Below are positions 7,806-15,640 of a DNA stretch of 36,516 nt, piece by piece. This DNA is from CAZSHG01 sp964606695 [NCBI: uncultured bacterium]. GTDB lineage: Bacteria; UBP14; UBA6098. The notes under the pieces are model-generated. The model was given only the letters and a program-made list of their open reading frames with translations, searched no databases and was not told the origin of the DNA. The stretch is from assembly GCA_964606695.1 (NCBI GenBank), contig CAZSHG010000016.1:1-36516 (forward strand), in the 5' to 3' direction. A program made the translations under genes and the position numbers. The stretch's first letter is position 1, and each line of letters begins with the position of its first letter.

Positions 7806-8092
7806 CACGAATATTCGCCCTGGAAAACCTGGTATTCGAGCTGGAAAGTCCAATATTCGACCTCCGAAGCCAAATATTCGCCCTATGTGGATTAGATTGG
7901 ACTTTTGAACTCGCAGATTCAGCCCGGAAAGTCAGATGTTCGACCTTGGAACTCAAAGATTCGGGGTGGAAACTGGAAGATTTGGCCTAGATGGATGAGA
8001 ATGGGCCTGCGAAGCCGAAGTTTCGACCTGGAAAGTCAAATATTTGACCTCCTAACTGCAATATTCGGCCTACAAGAATGAGAATGGGCCTG
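7806..8092. repeat. Degenerate 21-bp tandem repeat
   Basis: About eleven diverged units with consensus AAATATTCGACCTGGAAAGTC. Most are 20-22 bp, but three are longer with an inserted tail. GATGAGAATGGGCCTG at about 7993-8008 recurs almost exactly at about 8077-8092, so there is also a higher-order period of about 84 bp. The array fills the gap between the 915-aa gene and the truncated gene at 8070 and contributes the last codons of the latter. It has no spacers and is not a CRISPR array. Confidence 0.8.
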
Positions 8093-8426
8093 AATTCTCG
8101 AGGATTTCCTCTCGTTCCATTCGCTCTGCGGTGGAACATAATAATTTAGGCAATTCAGGCTTACCGCTATCGGCTGGATGATTAGTGCTCGCATTATCAG
8201 GGAACCAGATTTTTCGGTAGGTTGTATTTCCTATTACAGAATCCTCATAGAAAAATCCGTGAACGATTACAATAATTTCCGTGATGTCATCATTTGAGCT
8301 TGCCACTGTTATTGTAGGTGGTTTCCCTTCTGTCGTATCGCGTAACGAAACCCAGGTAGAATTTCCAATAACCGACGAACAGAAAATAATTATAAATGCT
8401 ACTATAACTACATACGTTTTATTCAT
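8070..8426 (-). pseudogene. Truncated secreted protein resembling a peptidase C25 (gingipain) propeptide
   Basis: The ATG at 8426 has AAGGAG 7 nt upstream and starts a signal peptide (MNKTYVVIVAFIIIFCSSVI). The following 95 residues contain ITEIIVIVHGFFYEDSV, TYRKIWFPDN and DSGKPELPKL. A secretion signal, short strands and a G-(K/E)-P-E-(L/I)-P turn resemble the N-terminal propeptide of C25 peptidases, whose full proteins exceed 1000 residues. Here the frame stops after 118 residues, with its last codons inside the 21-bp tandem repeat. I read it as a 5' remnant whose 3' part was lost at the repeat. It lies 30 nt after the frameshifted barrel gene and may share its transcript. It could also be an intact small secreted protein. 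Confidence 0.55.
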
Positions 8427-8456
8427 TTGGTACTCCTTTTAAACCTTTCGTTTATC

Positions 8457-9282
8457 TTATGGGTTATACCTAATTCCAGTTGTGAGTCCCTTAAATTGCA
8501 ACGTTCCGTCGTGAATCGTTCCAGCGTAATCCTTTTGCGTTTCGAATCTTTCGTATTCCCCGCCGACAAATAGAGTCAGTTTGTCCGAAATGTCGAAGTC
8601 TAAAGTAACTGAGAGCAGTATATCGTTGTTAAATTTTTCTACTTTGACTTCATAGTCCGGCCACTCGGTGAATTCTACTTTTTCGGATAAGGGGTAGAAA
8701 TAGGCCATATTTGCGTTGAGTGTAAATCTTTCCGTGATATTATATTTAGATGCCAAACCGGGTCCCAGGTAACCCCAAGTGTATTTCTCTTCCCGCGAAT
8801 GAACTATACCGTTGCAATGGGTTTCGTTTTTATCGTTAACCCAAACGTAATATCCGAAGTTTAAAGAAGGCGTAAATCTGAATCGTCCGAAACTGAGATC
8901 GTATCCAAGATAACCGCCTAAACCTGTGAACAACTGGTATTGGTCAGAATACGAAAGGGGAATATCCCAATGGGTGTATTTATAACGGTAGAGATTTTCG
9001 GAGAGAAAGAACTCGGGAACGAACCCAATGGAATATTTCCCATACCGAAGTTTCCCATCTAACCTTAAACCGTATAACCACCCATATTCGCTGAGATATA
9101 CGTTTTCCGGATATGGTTCTTCTGGTGGACATTCCCAATCTTCATAGTATTCCAGGTATTTTAGTCGTAATACCGCTGGATAGGGAAAAACGGGACTTAT
9201 TTTCATTTGAAATTTCTGAGAATAAACTTGTCGTAATCACAAGAATAAGTAAGACCAAAAGAATTAACATATTTCGTTTCAT
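8457..9282 (-). pseudogene. Outer-membrane beta-barrel protein with its signal peptide out of frame
   Basis: An ATG at 9282 with GAAGG upstream encodes a textbook signal peptide (MKRNMLILLVLLILVITTS, then LFSEI) but meets a TGA at 9144-9142 after 46 codons. The next frame continues from about 9150 with YYEDWECPPEEPYPE and runs 220 residues of amphipathic beta-strands to 8457, ending GLTTGIRYNP like an outer-membrane barrel. The barrel frame alone starts at ATG 9206 with no signal peptide and no ribosome binding site. A one- or two-base indel between about 9200 and 9145 explains both. The gene is either inactivated or carries a sequencing or assembly error. A 7-12 strand barrel is likely; transport role unknown. 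Confidence 0.7.
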
Positions 9283-9764
9283 TTCGCGCCTTCGGTTTTG
9301 GTTTGGGGTTTGGGTGTCGCGGTTGCGGTTCTGGCTTTTGCCCGCCGGTTCGGGAAGTCTGCGTTGCGGGAGTTGCCCTGTTGCGGGTAATCCTCTGCTC
9401 GTTGCGGTATTATGTTTGGCAATGTGTCGGCTACCGGGTGGCAGGAGATTTTATTTTTAGTTTCGTTCTTCATTTCTCTTCAATAATAATCCTAAAACAT
9501 CAGTCCCGCAAGAAAAATATTTTTGAGAAGCCATTTTCTTGTTCTCTCAGAAAATTTCCCCCCCGTCCGACTTCATTGGCCTCAATCTAATCCGCATCCA
9601 ACTGAATGGGCAAACCTATTCGAAGCCGGTGGTTTATGTTAAGTAATTTAATCATAATTGACGCAGAGCGTCGGAAGTATCGTTACTTAGGAAAACGCAG
9701 GGATGTGGGAATAATTTAAAATCTGTAATCCGGGTTTTGTCATATATTTCTTCTCGAAGCTGGT
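9283..9764. other. Gene-free stretch
   Basis: Roughly 9290-9430 is a G/T-rich low-complexity run on the plus strand. The rest (9474-9764) has only a small GACGC/GCGTC hairpin near 9660-9674. I see no convincing gene, promoter or terminator here; a 64-codon minus frame at 9279-9473 is discussed under rejected items. Confidence 0.4.
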
Positions 9765-11438
9765 TCAATCGCTTTTCATTTCGATTAGATACCAGCCCTT
9801 GCCATGTTCATCGACCGGTCTAAAGTTGACCACTCTTTCAATTATATCCGGATTTTCCCTGAGCAATATTTCGCCCCGGGCGGCCCAATTAGCTTTATCG
9901 ATTTTTATTCCTTTCTCATGAGGCGGTCCCGATAAATGGACTGCGATATATCTAATTCCCCTTTCCTTTATAAATTCGATTTCCCGTTCCCGTTTAAGAT
10001 AGTATTCAAAATAATCCTCCGATCCGATAATGCCGTCCAGCGGCACTACGGTTCTTTCGCTAAACTGCCCGAATAGTCCCGGCCAGAATGCACCGACTTC
10101 TTCGCCTTCGGGCACGTATCGAGGTATATCTTCCGCGAGATTAACCCTCTCCGTCCAATAATTGTCGAATTTTCTAACTTTACTCAGGTTTTCCCCTACA
10201 TATATTATTGACGCCCAGATTAGAATAATAACACAGCCAATCCCCCGCAAGTTTATTTTGATTAATTTATTGTTCCTTATCAGAGATGGTTTTTGCTTAG
10301 CTTTTTCTAATAGATATTGCGTGATATATCCCAGGAACATCACGAAATATAGAATTTCCGGGGCGAAATAGTAGCACGTGTAACTTCTTAACTCCCGATA
10401 AAATATATGCATAAAAAGAATATGCGGAATTACGGTTAAGGCCAGGATTATAAAACCGGGCGGGAATATTTTCTTCGTGCGAAGTCGCCACATTATATAA
10501 AAGGATATTAGCAACAAAAGCAAAATTAAGGCATACCTGACGAACATACCGACCGGTAGGTATGTAAAACCCAATATCCTATCGAAAAAGTGGAACATCC
10601 CCGCCCAACCCATCGACTGGAGATATGCACCATAAGTCGGGAACGAACTTTCGAGATAGAAGAGCTTAACTCGCCCGGAAATCGGCATCAAACTGCCCGC
10701 CGTAAGCATGTTGAATATGAGATATGGAATTACCAGAACGGCAATCGTGGAGGAATAAGCGACGACATTTCGGCTAATTTTCCTTTCGTTGATAATCAAC
10801 CAAATGAAGATAACCGTCGCGAACCAGAACATATCCGTTCGCGCGAAGAAGACTATCGTTGCAACCAGGCCGAGGACGATAACGCCGGGTAAGAATTCGC
10901 CCTGAGACGCACTCCGGTATTTACGTCTGAACCACTCGAAAGCGATTATTCCCAACATAATCGTTAACAGAGCAATCGGTGTTTCCAGCCCCTGGATCAC
11001 CAATCGGTGAAACTCCGGATTTAGCCCCATGAACAATGCAGGTATAACCATAGCGACGGTGTAACCCCATTTAAATCCCTTCGATAAATAATATGTCAGG
11101 AAAAAAACGAAGGCCGTAAATGCTATTACCGAAGACCATGCGAGTAAGGTTGCGCCATCGGTATCGGGAAATATGAATCCCACTAACGCCTGAATCGCCA
11201 TCCACAACGGTTGCACGCCGTTGGTGGGCATCGTGCCATCGAAGGTCAGGAAACCGAATAGGCGAAAGTTCTTCGCCAGAACGGTATAGAAATACGCGTC
11301 GTCCAGGAAGATGCCGTATCTCGCTATATCTTTCGCCGAAAAACACAGGATATCAGCCGAGTATAAGCCGCTCAGGAGACCGATATAGATGGAAAACAAC
11401 AATCTGTATAATTTACTTTTATCTCTTTCGGTTTTCAA
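9765..11438 (-). CDS. GT-C type integral-membrane glycosyltransferase
   Basis: A 557-aa protein with about eleven to twelve membrane helices and a soluble C-terminal domain (about 430-557). The first outer loop carries FLDDAYFYTVLAKNF with the acidic pair D46-D47 expected of GT-C enzymes, which use polyprenyl-phosphate sugars. GTMPTNGVQPLWM follows at about 68-80, another feature of these proteins. The family places sugars on lipids, glycans or proteins at the periplasmic face; the acceptor cannot be read from sequence. The start is a TTG at 11438 with CTGGAG at good distance. It follows the TPR gene by 30 nt, and the two genes share the 13-nt leader TTTTCAACTGGAG, so they are probably one operon. 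Confidence 0.85.
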   Translation of the reverse strand: MKTERDKSKLYRLLFSIYIGLLSGLYSADILCFSAKDIARYGIFLDDAYFYTVLAKNFRLFGFLTFDGTMPTNGVQPLWMAIQALVGFIFPDTDGATLLAWSSVIAFTAFVFFLTYYLSKGFKWGYTVAMVIPALFMGLNPEFHRLVIQGLETPIALLTIMLGIIAFEWFRRKYRSASQGEFLPGVIVLGLVATIVFFARTDMFWFATVIFIWLIINERKISRNVVAYSSTIAVLVIPYLIFNMLTAGSLMPISGRVKLFYLESSFPTYGAYLQSMGWAGMFHFFDRILGFTYLPVGMFVRYALILLLLLISFYIMWRLRTKKIFPPGFIILALTVIPHILFMHIFYRELRSYTCYYFAPEILYFVMFLGYITQYLLEKAKQKPSLIRNNKLIKINLRGIGCVIILIWASIIYVGENLSKVRKFDNYWTERVNLAEDIPRYVPEGEEVGAFWPGLFGQFSERTVVPLDGIIGSEDYFEYYLKREREIEFIKERGIRYIAVHLSGPPHEKGIKIDKANWAARGEILLRENPDIIERVVNFRPVDEHGKGWYLIEMKSD

Positions 11439-11468
11439 TTCGCTCCAGTTGAAAAGGTTATCGTCCCG

Positions 11469-12875
11469 TTAACTATTCGGGATATCCCACACGGGATATT
11501 TCGGTCGTTTTTTCTCCTCGTTCCGAATTAATTGCCTGACTTTCAATCCCCACTCGTAATCCGGGTCGATTCTGAAAGCTTTATCCAGCAATCTCAGAAC
11601 GCCTTCGATGTTTCCCACGTTGTAGTTAACCCGCACGGCTAATTCATACCCCCTGAGCTTCTCCGGCTCCAACTCGATATAGCGATAGGCATCCTTGAGC
11701 GCGCCGGGGTAATCCTGGACTTCAAGGCGCAGGAAACCTCTTTCGAGATAAGCTCGATGTTTATCGCAACATAATTCGATAGCGCGGTCGAAGTCGCGCA
11801 GTCTTTCCTCTGCCGAATATCCACCCTGCTTATTCTTGCAGTGCCCCTGGTAATAATATGTATTTCCGTGATCCTCTCTTTTATCCAGCGCCCTTTCGAA
11901 ATCCTCGATTGCTTCGTGGTATTTCCCGAAATCGTGTTTGGCTATTCCGCGAATATAAAAAATTTCCGGCTCATCGGGGGATAATTCGAGGGCCTTATCG
12001 AGGTCGGCTATCTGGTCTTCGTATGGTATGTCCTCCAGGCAACCCTTAAGCGAACCGCGGTGGAAATAAAAAAGGCCGTTGTCGGGCTCGATTTCCACTG
12101 CCTTATTGAAATCTTCCAGAGCCTCTTCGAACCGATGCGTCAGTTTTTTCGCCATGCCGCGATTCGAATACGCCAGAGCGTAATCCGGATCCAGTTCTAT
12201 ACATTTATCGAAATCCTCGATAGCTTCATCGAAGCGTTCTAATTCAGCCTTATATGTCCCCCTGCCGAAATATCCGCGAGCGAATTCGGAATCCAGTTCG
12301 ATAGCTTTATCGTAATCTTCGAGGATAATCTCCGGTTTATAGCCAGTCGAATGGACTTTGGCGCGGGCACGGAGATACCTGTATTCGGGGTCTTCCGGTT
12401 TGAGTTTTATCGCCCAGTCGAAATCCGAGATTGCGCGAGTTAACTCGACCCCTTCGCCGAAAAGCTCGCCCTCTTTATTGAACTGATACGCTCTTCCGCG
12501 ATGGGCATAAGCCAATGAACATTCAGGATCGAGTTTGACAGCCTTATTCAGATCTTTGATACCTTCCCAATGCTCGCCCAGAGCCGCTTTTGCCGCCCCG
12601 CGATAAACATAAGCCATAGGTTGTTTTCGATTTATCTCGATGACTTTGTCCAGGTCTTCGATACATCCCTCGTCGTCGCCGACCATGTATTTAGCCGAGC
12701 CGCTGAGATAAAGTAGCTGGGGATCGTTTGGCGTTATCGAAAGCGCTTTCTGGATATATTCGAGTGCGAGTTCCATATCCTGTTCGCGCGCGAAAGACAT
12801 CGCCGTTTCGACATAAGCCTCGACCTCGGTCTGGACGAATTTCTTCTTCTTTTTGTTCCCGGGTTTCTTTCTCAA
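11469..12875 (-). CDS. TPR-repeat protein (cytoplasmic, no signal peptide)
   Basis: A 468-aa protein consisting of a basic N-terminus (MRKKPGNKKKKKF) and eleven to twelve tetratricopeptide repeats. Many repeats close with the 'AI.LDP..A.AY..RG' pattern, for example IEDFDKCIELDPDYALAYSN and LEDFNKAVEIEPDNG. TPR solenoids mediate protein-protein contacts. There is no signal peptide or membrane helix, so it should act in the cytoplasm, perhaps as a partner of the GT-C enzyme encoded next. The start is a TTG at 12875 with GGAGGTG 7-9 nt upstream; no better ATG with a ribosome binding site is nearby. Confidence 0.9.
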   Translation of the reverse strand: MRKKPGNKKKKKFVQTEVEAYVETAMSFAREQDMELALEYIQKALSITPNDPQLLYLSGSAKYMVGDDEGCIEDLDKVIEINRKQPMAYVYRGAAKAALGEHWEGIKDLNKAVKLDPECSLAYAHRGRAYQFNKEGELFGEGVELTRAISDFDWAIKLKPEDPEYRYLRARAKVHSTGYKPEIILEDYDKAIELDSEFARGYFGRGTYKAELERFDEAIEDFDKCIELDPDYALAYSNRGMAKKLTHRFEEALEDFNKAVEIEPDNGLFYFHRGSLKGCLEDIPYEDQIADLDKALELSPDEPEIFYIRGIAKHDFGKYHEAIEDFERALDKREDHGNTYYYQGHCKNKQGGYSAEERLRDFDRAIELCCDKHRAYLERGFLRLEVQDYPGALKDAYRYIELEPEKLRGYELAVRVNYNVGNIEGVLRLLDKAFRIDPDYEWGLKVRQLIRNEEKKRPKYPVWDIPNS

Positions 12876-12963
12876 TTTAATTCACCTCCAGTTGAAAAAA
12901 CCCAAATTATCTATTTGCAAAATAAAACGGATCGGGCGAAAGGTCAAGTCCTGACTGCAAAAC

Positions 12964-13121
12964 GCCTGTCACGGTTCTTGCTAATGATTACGTTAGGATT
13001 CCTCTGATTTAGTGCAGGCAAGAACCGCGCCAGGCTACGACCGGTCGCTGTCACGGGACGTGCAAGGACTCCTTTTGATTTAGCCATTTCCTCGTTTAGA
13101 GCACATCCCGCGCCAGCGACC
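12964..13121. repeat. Dispersed double-hairpin repeat, copy B
   Basis: Hairpin 1: GCCTG (12964-12968), TCA, CGGTTCTTGC (12972-12981), a 36-nt loop, GCAAGAACCG (13018-13027), CGC, CAGGC (13031-13035). Its arms are identical to hairpin 1 of copy A while the loop has diverged. Hairpin 2, after the same 7-nt gap: GGTCGCTG (13043-13050), TCA, CGGGACGTGC (13054-13063), a 37-nt loop, GCACATCCCG (13101-13110), CGC, CAGCGACC (13114-13121). Its arms differ from copy A but still pair. It marks the left edge of the repeat-rich, defence-bearing segment. Confidence 0.75.
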
Positions 13122-13481
13122 ATAGGAAGTCTGTAGGGCCACGTTACAAAAAAAGGCGGCCTCCTCAAACCGCCCATTCTCATAAAACCATTTATATTTA
13201 CCGAAGTCTCTCCCTGAGCTTGTCGAAGGGTGCGACACCTCGGCTGGCATACTATTTTCCTCGTTACACACCTCCCGCTTTGTAACGCCCTTGCATTAGA
13301 AGCTCCGCCTCGTTTCCCATTATCGAAGCCCTTTCGGGCGACCACATGGGGTCACCCCTACAATTCCATCTTTTCAAAATTTCCTTCCCCCTTTTTCAAG
13401 GGTGAATCGAGGGGGGTTCCCGCCAACATCGAAAACGACCTGTCCGGCTCAATATTCCTCAACTACCAAACCACCTTCCAC
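13122..13481. repeat. Cluster of intergenic repeat fragments and a coding remnant
   Basis: No intact gene. I see CCTGAGCTTGTCGAAGGG (13213-13230), the hairpin GGGCGACC/GGTCACCC (13336-13343 with 13350-13357), and a CCCTTTTTCAAGGG-GGGGGGTTCC block (about 13388-13420). All three resemble short repeats that recur between genes in many bacterial genomes. On the minus strand, from the direct repeat at 13482, an open frame reads NETDTFIIGGAVEGGLVVEE, then Y and a stop. It looks like the C-terminal end of a lost or rearranged gene. Confidence 0.5.
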
Positions 13482-13520
13482 TGCGCCGCCGATGATGAAT
13501 GTGTCCGTTTCATTTAAGCC
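13482..13520. repeat. Left 39-bp direct repeat flanking the nuclease gene
   Basis: It matches 14585-14623 at 37 of 39 positions (core GCCGATGATGAA, then GTGTCCGTTTCATTTAAGCC). The nuclease stop codon (13516-13514) lies inside it. Confidence 0.9.
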
Positions 13521-14557
13521 ATCTCCAGAAGACCAATTTTATCAAGTATTGATTTTAATGAACCCAGATTTTCAAGTGCCAGATTTAAGTCATCGACTTT
13601 GAAATAACCTACTGCTTCTCGAAAATCTTCACCCAAAGAAGAAATCTCGCCTTTGAAACGGTCTATTTCATCAGAAGTCGAGACTACCACAACCTTTTGG
13701 ATTGTTGGGTCGTGTTTTAATACCCTTTGCAGATTTAAGATGGCCGAATCAGCGCTACCGCGACGATGAACTTCGAAGGCATAAGATATCGTTCCAAGAT
13801 TAGCTACTCTGCTTTTCCAAATCGCATCGATACGGCAACCAGTCATTAGCGAATACTCTTTTTCAACGTCGAAACCCAGGCCATTTCCTAACTCCAACAA
13901 CTGGTCGATTGCATCGCTGTGGTTAAAGTCTGTAATTTTTGCTATGACATCCTTCTTTCCGGAAGCTGAAATACCGTATTCCGAAAGGTAGTAAAGAAAG
14001 AAATCGAGGTAGAACAAATCGGAAAATCCGCTTTCGTATTTTCCTAATCTATCTCTTAGCTCATATACCGTTTTGCAGAACTTCTGATATTGATTACCAC
14101 TTATCTGAGAAGATTTGGGAATTTCCGTTTCGGAAATACCCAGCTCCAACAAACCAACTTTTGACCGCCTGTTATAAATCGGGTATTTCGTGTGATCATG
14201 ATGAGCAAGTATTTCAGTGAGACCCGCTGCACCTAACATCCTGATTGATTTATGAGCTTTATCATATCTTTTCTTTAAAGGATCCTCAGAATAAAGAAGG
14301 TACTCAAAGGCATTTCGAATTTTTTCTAAACCAGACTCCATCATTTCTCGGTGGAGATAGTCTTTATTCGTCCAGCCGTTAAAAGCCCATAAAAGGTTGA
14401 TTAGCTCCCTCAGAGTTCCTTCATCAAGTTCCTTCAGGCCAGTTTTTGAAAAGTATTTATCGATGAACTCCTGTTTTTCGTTCCGCTGTTCTTTCCAATT
14501 CTGTGCTTCTTCTTTTAGAAAAGTCTTGAATTCCTTTATAGTTCTTTCTAAGTCCAT
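13514..14557 (-). CDS. Predicted PD-(D/E)XK-type nuclease with N-terminal helical domain
   Basis: A 347-aa protein. Residues about 1-190 are helical and include SIRMLGAAGLTEILAHHDHT with KYPIYNRRSKVGLLELG, a helix-hairpin-helix-like segment seen in restriction-type proteins. About 225-295 looks like a PD-(D/E)XK core: CRIDAIWK gives D244, ISYAFEVHRRGSADSAILNL gives E262 and H264 in place of the usual lysine (an ExH/ExQ variant), and VVVVSTSDEI gives the next strand. The ATG has GGAGGAGAG upstream. The gene sits between two 39-bp direct repeats, next to an AbiE system, so a defence role (DNA cleavage) is likely but unproven. No methyltransferase partner is visible, so it may be a modification-dependent or solitary enzyme. 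Confidence 0.65.
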   Translation of the reverse strand: MDLERTIKEFKTFLKEEAQNWKEQRNEKQEFIDKYFSKTGLKELDEGTLRELINLLWAFNGWTNKDYLHREMMESGLEKIRNAFEYLLYSEDPLKKRYDKAHKSIRMLGAAGLTEILAHHDHTKYPIYNRRSKVGLLELGISETEIPKSSQISGNQYQKFCKTVYELRDRLGKYESGFSDLFYLDFFLYYLSEYGISASGKKDVIAKITDFNHSDAIDQLLELGNGLGFDVEKEYSLMTGCRIDAIWKSRVANLGTISYAFEVHRRGSADSAILNLQRVLKHDPTIQKVVVVSTSDEIDRFKGEISSLGEDFREAVGYFKVDDLNLALENLGSLKSILDKIGLLEMA

Positions 14558-14584
14558 CTCTCCTCCATTTTTTGTTTTTAAAGA

Positions 14585-14623
14585 TGCCCCGCCGATGATG
14601 AACGTGTCCGTTTCATTTAAGCC
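14585..14623. repeat. Right 39-bp direct repeat flanking the nuclease gene
   Basis: It is in the same orientation as 13482-13520 and lies between the AbiEii stop codon and the nuclease start. Its two differences from the left copy are both silent if the minus strand is read as LNETDTFIIGGA. In this copy an in-frame stop lies five codons upstream. Confidence 0.9.
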
Positions 14624-14647
14624 TCTTTACAAATCCAAGGAATACTA

Positions 14648-15640
14648 TTACGGAGAGTCCGAGTTAAGATGAATCTCCCATGGAATAGCTGAAAGACGTT
14701 CCTTTATGCGCTTTAAGGTCAATTTAACATCTTTTTCATTTGGGAAACCACCGTAAACTAAATCCCTAAAACTGCCCGTATATGTTGGGGTCAACTGGCT
14801 CCATATCGATTCCAAATCCCTAAATATCAAAGCATCTTTTGGATGATGAACTAACCACTCGTTTCCACTCCGATAACTTGCAACATCATCCTCAGCAACC
14901 GTTACCATTTGACTCTCGAAATCGACGGAATCAAAAAACTCGGAAAGTTCTCCTTCCGATAGTAAAAGATGTAAGTCATAAGTATGACGTATCTTATTTC
15001 TCAGGTCGTCGATTGGCCTTTCGGTATATGAGAACCTGACCAGACTCATTATTTTTTCGCATATTGTTCTTTTAGGATCCAGGACATTTACTTTGAAGGG
15101 CATTAAATCGAATTCGCGGGCGATATTTTCCTGATTAGTTTCGATCATCATCTCGTAAATCAATGAAGAAACAGGCATTTCCAGATTTGGTTCATGATAT
15201 CCCAACCATGAAGCCTCAATAACTATCACATCCCTTACCTGTCCGAACTCCCCGGAGAATTCATGGGAATAAGAGTGTGCGGTTTTTCTGTTCATACCCA
15301 TTTTGCGAGTTAAACCCGAAACCTTGATTTCCGGCAATACTTCGCAAATAACCTCGCTAATTCGCTTGATCTTTTTCGTAAGGTGGTTATTCGATTCCCC
15401 TTCGTCTCGCATAACTATCAAGTCGATATCCTCGGAAAAACGCTCTATAAGCCGAAAACATTTTGAAAGAGCCGTTCCCCCTTTAAACACTATCTCTCTA
15501 CCGATAGGATCATTGAAAACTGTCCATAGGGCGTAAGTCACCCAATAATCCTTCTCAACGAAAATTTCGGGAATTTCAAATTTCTGAGCCGTAGCAGTTA
15601 CCGCGTCTTTGAAAAGGCCTTTATCTATATGCAATTTCAT
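14648..15640 (-). CDS. abiEii: AbiEii/AbiGii-family nucleotidyltransferase toxin
   Basis: A 330-aa protein of the type IV toxin-antitoxin/abortive-infection AbiE system. EKDYWV (29-34), FKGGTALSKCF (52-62) and RFSEDIDLIV (67-76) form the nucleotidyltransferase core, where the DxD pair D71/D73 would bind metal and nucleotide. PFKVNVLDPKRTICEKIMSL and HTYDLHLL are further family blocks. AbiEii toxins are GTP-binding nucleotidyltransferases that stop growth; related enzymes modify tRNA. The start overlaps the antitoxin stop by 4 nt (ATGA), the standard arrangement. Length is normal, so it looks intact. Confidence 0.9.
   Translation of the reverse strand: MKLHIDKGLFKDAVTATAQKFEIPEIFVEKDYWVTYALWTVFNDPIGREIVFKGGTALSKCFRLIERFSEDIDLIVMRDEGESNNHLTKKIKRISEVICEVLPEIKVSGLTRKMGMNRKTAHSYSHEFSGEFGQVRDVIVIEASWLGYHEPNLEMPVSSLIYEMMIETNQENIAREFDLMPFKVNVLDPKRTICEKIMSLVRFSYTERPIDDLRNKIRHTYDLHLLLSEGELSEFFDSVDFESQMVTVAEDDVASYRSGNEWLVHHPKDALIFRDLESIWSQLTPTYTGSFRDLVYGGFPNEKDVKLTLKRIKERLSAIPWEIHLNSDSP

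Noticed and set aside
7806-8092. CRISPR array
   Set aside because: Units are about 21 bp, contiguous and degenerate, with no unique spacers and no cas genes.
9279-9473. 64-codon minus-strand frame overlapping the barrel start by ATGA
   Set aside because: It runs through G/T-rich low-complexity DNA, its composition is K/R/T/P-biased, and only a weak GAAGAG precedes it. Probably chance.
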